Assembly (NCBI GenBank): GCA_023263235.1
Contig: JALQXE010000146.1
Span: 1-17,560, forward strand
Reading direction: 5' to 3'
DNA length: 17,560 nt
Origin: Sediminibacterium sp.
GTDB taxonomy: Bacteria; Bacteroidota; Bacteroidia; Chitinophagales; Chitinophagaceae
Shown here: positions 15,069 through 17,560 of the stretch, piece by piece
Layout of the letters: every line of letters begins with the position of its first letter
How positions within the stretch are numbered: position 1 is the first letter of the stretch
Made by a program: the position numbers and the translations under genes
Notes under the pieces: model-generated
The model's database searches: none
Told to the model about the DNA's origin: nothing
Seen by the model: the letters and a program-made list of their open reading frames with translations, nothing else

Positions 15069-15988
15069 TCTAACTTTTCTTTATACTTATTCAAATTGGT
15101 TAAATCAATCACTGACAATGTGTTCAACACTTGTTTTTTCATGGATTTGTTGGCATTGTCAAAAATACCTACAATTTCGGAATACTTTCCTTGTAATAAA
15201 ATGGGTACCACCATAGTATTGGTATTTTCCTCTTGCACTTCTTGCATGGTCATTAAAGCATTTAATACAGCCCCTCTTCCCACTTCAAATTTGGAAGACA
15301 TTTGATCCAACCCTTCACGATAGTAACCGTAAATGGCGTCATGAATCTTATCCATTCCACTCTTGGTAAGATTGTCAATTAAAATAAAACGATTGCGCTG
15401 GCCATCAAATGACTTCCATCCATTTATACCTGAAGCCTCGGGCGCGTTATAAACAATATTTAATGCTTTATTAAAATAAGGCACGCCCCCTTTTAACGAA
15501 AATGAATCATAGTCTAATCCTAAAATCAAATTAATATAATAAGCAATGGTAGCAGTTAAGTTTGCCTCTAATGGATCTGCACCTTGTACCTTATTCTCAT
15601 TAAATTCTATGGGCTGTGATAGTTGATATTTGAAAGTAAAATTGGGGTCCTGCATATTTAATACAGGGGTTGAATAACTTGCGTTATATACTGGTCTGCT
15701 TGAAACCACACTTAATTTAGCATTATACACCCCTGTTGAAAGCACTGACTCAATGGTGATGAAAAAACTGCAATCAATTTTTTCTTCATTGCCAAATGCA
15801 TCCAATGACCATTTTCTTTGATTAATAAAATCTCTTAATTGAGATTGTAACTGAACAAATATTTTTGGATCTACCTGATTATCAACCTTATTACTTTGAA
15901 TGGTAACGGTTGCGGAAAGCTCTTGCGCAAACCCAATTTGGGTAGTTAGCAATAGAAATAAAATAATAAAAAAACAATAACGACGCAT
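15065..15988 (-). CDS. DUF4835 family exported protein
   Basis: Predicted 307-aa exported protein with signal peptide MRRYCFFIILFLLLTTQIGFA and cleavage before QEL. The sequence fits the Bacteroidota family DUF4835: an N-terminal ELSATVTIQSNKV, VDPKIFVQLQSQLRDFINQRKWS, CSFFITIES, SSRPVYNASYSTPVLN, the strongly conserved ANLTATIAYYINLILGLDYDSFSLKGG, and GWKSFDGQRNRFILIDNL. Some annotations link this family to the type IX secretion system under the name PorD; I recall this but cannot confirm it. It is coupled to the DUF4296-type lipoprotein by a 4-nt overlap. In many Bacteroidota it lies downstream of bamD-rpoZ-coaBC; here it follows the rpoZ terminator directly. Confidence 0.88.
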   Translation of the reverse strand: MRRYCFFIILFLLLTTQIGFAQELSATVTIQSNKVDNQVDPKIFVQLQSQLRDFINQRKWSLDAFGNEEKIDCSFFITIESVLSTGVYNAKLSVVSSRPVYNASYSTPVLNMQDPNFTFKYQLSQPIEFNENKVQGADPLEANLTATIAYYINLILGLDYDSFSLKGGVPYFNKALNIVYNAPEASGINGWKSFDGQRNRFILIDNLTKSGMDKIHDAIYGYYREGLDQMSSKFEVGRGAVLNALMTMQEVQEENTNTMVVPILLQGKYSEIVGIFDNANKSMKKQVLNTLSVIDLTNLNKYKEKLE

Positions 15989-16016
15989 ATGCTAATTATG
16001 GGTACCCTAAAATACA

Positions 16017-16053
16017 AAAACGTCCTGATACCTTAAAGATTTCAGGACGTTTT
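16017..16053 (-). terminator. Terminator after rpoZ
   Basis: CGTCCTGA (16021-16028) pairs perfectly with TCAGGACG (16042-16049), extended by four A-T pairs, around a 13-nt loop. On the minus strand a TTTTTGTATTTT tract follows. It would end the bamD-rpoZ transcript before the DUF4835 gene. Confidence 0.8.
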
Positions 16054-16070
16054 AAATAAGAACCTAGTAA

Positions 16071-16415
16071 TTATCTGTAAAGATCAGACTCTTCCTTAGT
16101 TCTATGGTATATTTTATCATCAATAAATTCAGCAGTTGCTAAAATTGCTGGGTTTGGCATACGCTCATAGGCTTTGGAAATTTCAATTTGCTCTTTGTTC
16201 TCATGAATTTCCTCTAGGCTATCTGTATGGCTTGCAAACTCTTCTAATTTTGAATGCAATTCTTCTCTGATAGAGATATTGATTTGATTCGCTCTCTTAG
16301 AAATGATTGAAATAGATTCATATAAATTTCCAGTCTTCGCTTTTAATGCTTTTAAACTTTTTGTTTCGATTACAGCAGGTGTGTTTGCACCCATGTGTCT
16401 TCTTAATTTACTCAT
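16071..16415 (-). CDS. rpoZ: RNA polymerase omega subunit (Rpb6-like)
   Basis: Predicted 114-aa subunit that helps assemble and stabilise RNA polymerase by holding the beta-prime subunit. The Bacteroidota form is recognisable from KTGNLYESISIISKRANQINISIREELHSKLEEFASHTDSLEEIHENKEQIEISKAYERMPNPAILATAEFIDDKIYHR: the ISKRANQI helix is the omega/Rpb6 core, and the EQIxxSKxYERxPxP tail is characteristic of this phylum. The ATG overlaps the bamD stop by 4 nt (ATGA), which indicates translational coupling. A terminator follows 17 nt after the stop. Coupling of an omega subunit to an outer-membrane assembly gene is the usual arrangement in this phylum. Confidence 0.9.
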   Translation of the reverse strand: MSKLRRHMGANTPAVIETKSLKALKAKTGNLYESISIISKRANQINISIREELHSKLEEFASHTDSLEEIHENKEQIEISKAYERMPNPAILATAEFIDDKIYHRTKEESDLYR

Positions 16416-17206
16416 TTCTTATTATTTAAAAAATTATCAGTTTTTTGTTTTATTTTTTTTGCTTCGGGTAATAATGGGCTATCACTGAAACGATCTACAA
16501 AATCATTATACTCTGCCGTCACTTTTTCAAAACGCTCTTTTTGCTTATCCTCAAAACTATTTAATGCAAATTTATAATAGGCTTGCACCGTTAATAATTT
16601 ATATTGATCCGCATTTTTAGAATCTGGATAATTGTCGGACAACAATCCATATGATATCGCAGCTGCACGGTATAACGCAAGATTGTCGTACAATGTAGCT
16701 GTTTTGAAATCTTTCAATTCTAACTTTTCACGACATGCATCAATCACTGCAGTAGCATCTTTTACTCTTGGACTCGTGGGATGCGCATCAATGAAAACCT
16801 GCATGGTTAAAATTGCTTTATTGGTAGTAGTTTGATCTAATTCCGCTTTTGGTGAACGTTTATAATACGTAAGCGCTCTTAAATATTCTACCTCTTCTGT
16901 TTTAGGACTATTGGGAAAATACTCAACAAATGTTTTAAATAAGTTTTCAGCATTTTCATAATCCTCGTCATAGTAATACGAATTTGCAAACTTCACATAC
17001 AACTCCTCGTATCTTGGAGTTCCTTTTACAAATGGCATTACGTTCTCAAAGAGCTGTTGTGCGTTTCTGTATTTTTTAGCTTCAAAATATTTCTCGGCCA
17101 TTTTTACTTTATAGTCAATATCCTTGTTCTTTAAAATTTCTTGGAATTTTGAAGTACAAGAGGACAATCCAAAAATGACAAAAAGGGCTACAATGATTCT
17201 ATTCAT
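16412..17206 (-). CDS. bamD: Outer membrane protein assembly factor BamD
   Basis: Predicted lipoprotein of 264 aa in the BAM complex, which inserts beta-barrel proteins into the outer membrane. The signal MNRIIVALFVIFGLSSC has lipobox LSSC (lipidated C17). The mature part is a chain of TPR-like helical repeats: YKVKMAEKYFEAKKYRNAQQLFENV, YVKFANSYYYDEDYENAENLFKTFVEYFPNSPKTEEVEYLRALTYYKRSP, AILTMQVFIDAHPTSPRVKDA, LYRAAAISYGLLSDNYPDSKNADQYKLLTVQAYYKFA. The start is the ATG at 17206; a TTG 12 nt upstream in frame would lie within the promoter element. It is followed by the overlapping rpoZ start. Confidence 0.94.
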   Translation of the reverse strand: MNRIIVALFVIFGLSSCTSKFQEILKNKDIDYKVKMAEKYFEAKKYRNAQQLFENVMPFVKGTPRYEELYVKFANSYYYDEDYENAENLFKTFVEYFPNSPKTEEVEYLRALTYYKRSPKAELDQTTTNKAILTMQVFIDAHPTSPRVKDATAVIDACREKLELKDFKTATLYDNLALYRAAAISYGLLSDNYPDSKNADQYKLLTVQAYYKFALNSFEDKQKERFEKVTAEYNDFVDRFSDSPLLPEAKKIKQKTDNFLNNKK

Positions 17207-17215
17207 ACAGGGATG

Positions 17216-17223
17216 CAAAATTA
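17216..17223 (-). promoter_or_regulatory. -7 promoter element of bamD-rpoZ
   Basis: On the minus strand TAATTTTG matches TAnnTTTG exactly and ends 9 nt before the bamD ATG. No good TTTG box is visible at the expected upstream distance. The transcript leader would be only a few nucleotides. Confidence 0.5.
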
Positions 17224-17359
17224 ACTAATAATCCTCAATTTAGGGCTAAAAAGATTGCGAATAAAGCCTTGAGCGTTAAGAAATTACTAAAAATAAGCTG
17301 ATTACCAGTATTTTAGAAAAATGAGCGAAGACTCGGGTTTAAAAATTGGGGTATAAAAC

Positions 17360-17387
17360 AAAAAGCCCCGCTTCCGCGGGGCTTTTT
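17360..17387. terminator. Strong intrinsic terminator downstream of the right-edge gene
   Basis: AAAAAGCCCCGC and GCGGGGCTTTTT form a perfect 12-bp stem closed by TTCC on the plus strand (a GNRA-type GGAA loop on the minus strand). T runs flank both sides. It most likely ends the partial minus-strand gene at 17422-17560 and shields bamD from it. Confidence 0.92.
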
Positions 17388-17421
17388 AGGCTAAGACCTT
17401 TATAACGGAGTTAGATGGATA

Positions 17422-17560
17422 TTATCCTTCCTTACCCTCGTCTAATTTAGCTTTGATTTCAGCTAAAGCGCCTAAATCACCTAAAGTAGATTTTTCTACT
17501 TTAGCTTGAATTGATTTAACAGCTTTCTTAGTCTTTTCAGACTCTACTTTAGCTTCTTTC
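17422..17560 (-). CDS. C-terminal part of a lysine/glutamate-rich protein, unrecognised
   Basis: The frame is open from the right edge to a TAA at 17422-17424, giving 45 visible residues. The sequence is highly charged and helical, with K-E-A-K-V-E-S near the edge, SIQAKVEKSTLGDLG in the middle and AEIKAKLDEGKEG at the end. The AKVE unit occurs twice, which suggests a coiled-coil or repeat-rich helical protein. I do not recognise the family, and the N-terminus is outside the window. Coding status is supported by the consistent frame, low-GC codon use like the neighbours, and the strong terminator 34 nt downstream. Confidence 0.65.
   Translation of the reverse strand, partial: KEAKVESEKTKKAVKSIQAKVEKSTLGDLGALAEIKAKLDEGKEG

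Noticed and set aside
15989..16016. Promoter for the DUF4835 gene (TATTTTAG or TAATTAGC on the minus strand)
   Set aside because: Both differ from TAnnTTTG at fixed positions and the spacing to a TTTG is poor, so no element was annotated.
1..17560. tRNA, rRNA, CRISPR, insertion sequence, phage, toxin-antitoxin or defence genes
   Set aside because: No cloverleaf-like sequence, regularly spaced array, transposase, integrase or terminal inverted repeat was seen; all sizeable frames are explained by the genes listed.

Overview
This window looks like a low-GC chromosome segment from a member of the Bacteroidota, most likely a Chitinophagia/Chitinophagaceae-type bacterium. The evidence is the families present: DUF4835, a DUF4296-type lipoprotein, the short Rpb6-like omega subunit coupled to bamD, and a Bacteroidota-style deoxynucleoside kinase. 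Several intergenic regions also carry the Bacteroidota -7 promoter element TAnnTTTG, often almost touching the start codon. The lineage is inferred from family content, not from a marker-gene comparison.

Layout. The left edge (minus strand) holds the N-terminus of an M24 aminopeptidase P and recG. Divergent from recG run trpS, a deoxynucleoside kinase, a GlcD-type FAD oxidoreductase and a small secreted, probably outer-membrane protein. That last gene overlaps convergently with a LOG-family phosphoribohydrolase. From 6906 to 10877 four plus-strand genes are packed with 1-10 nt gaps: a sodium:solute symporter, an O-methyltransferase, a secreted glucosaminidase with LysM domains, and hypoxanthine phosphoribosyltransferase. 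This unit ends at a duplicated, terminator-containing spacer and converges on grpE-dnaJ (minus). grpE is divergent from an RlmI-type rRNA methyltransferase across a promoter region with repeated AGGCCTAAAA boxes. The methyltransferase converges with a peroxiredoxin across a strong bidirectional terminator.

The right third is an envelope-biogenesis block on the minus strand: bamD-rpoZ (4-nt ATGA overlap), a terminator, then DUF4835-DUF4296 (also a 4-nt ATGA overlap). The C-terminus of a lysine-rich protein lies at the right edge behind a strong terminator.

Nearly everything is core metabolism, proteostasis, translation or envelope assembly. I see no tRNA, rRNA, CRISPR array, insertion sequence, prophage or defence locus, and no stretch longer than 300 bases without a gene. 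I did not find a convincing new biological system. The best leads are small: a decapeptide tandem repeat in the glucosaminidase, the duplicated terminator block, repeated boxes spaced 30 bp apart in two divergent promoter regions, near-leaderless promoters, and the apparent absence of coaBC from a usually conserved gene order.
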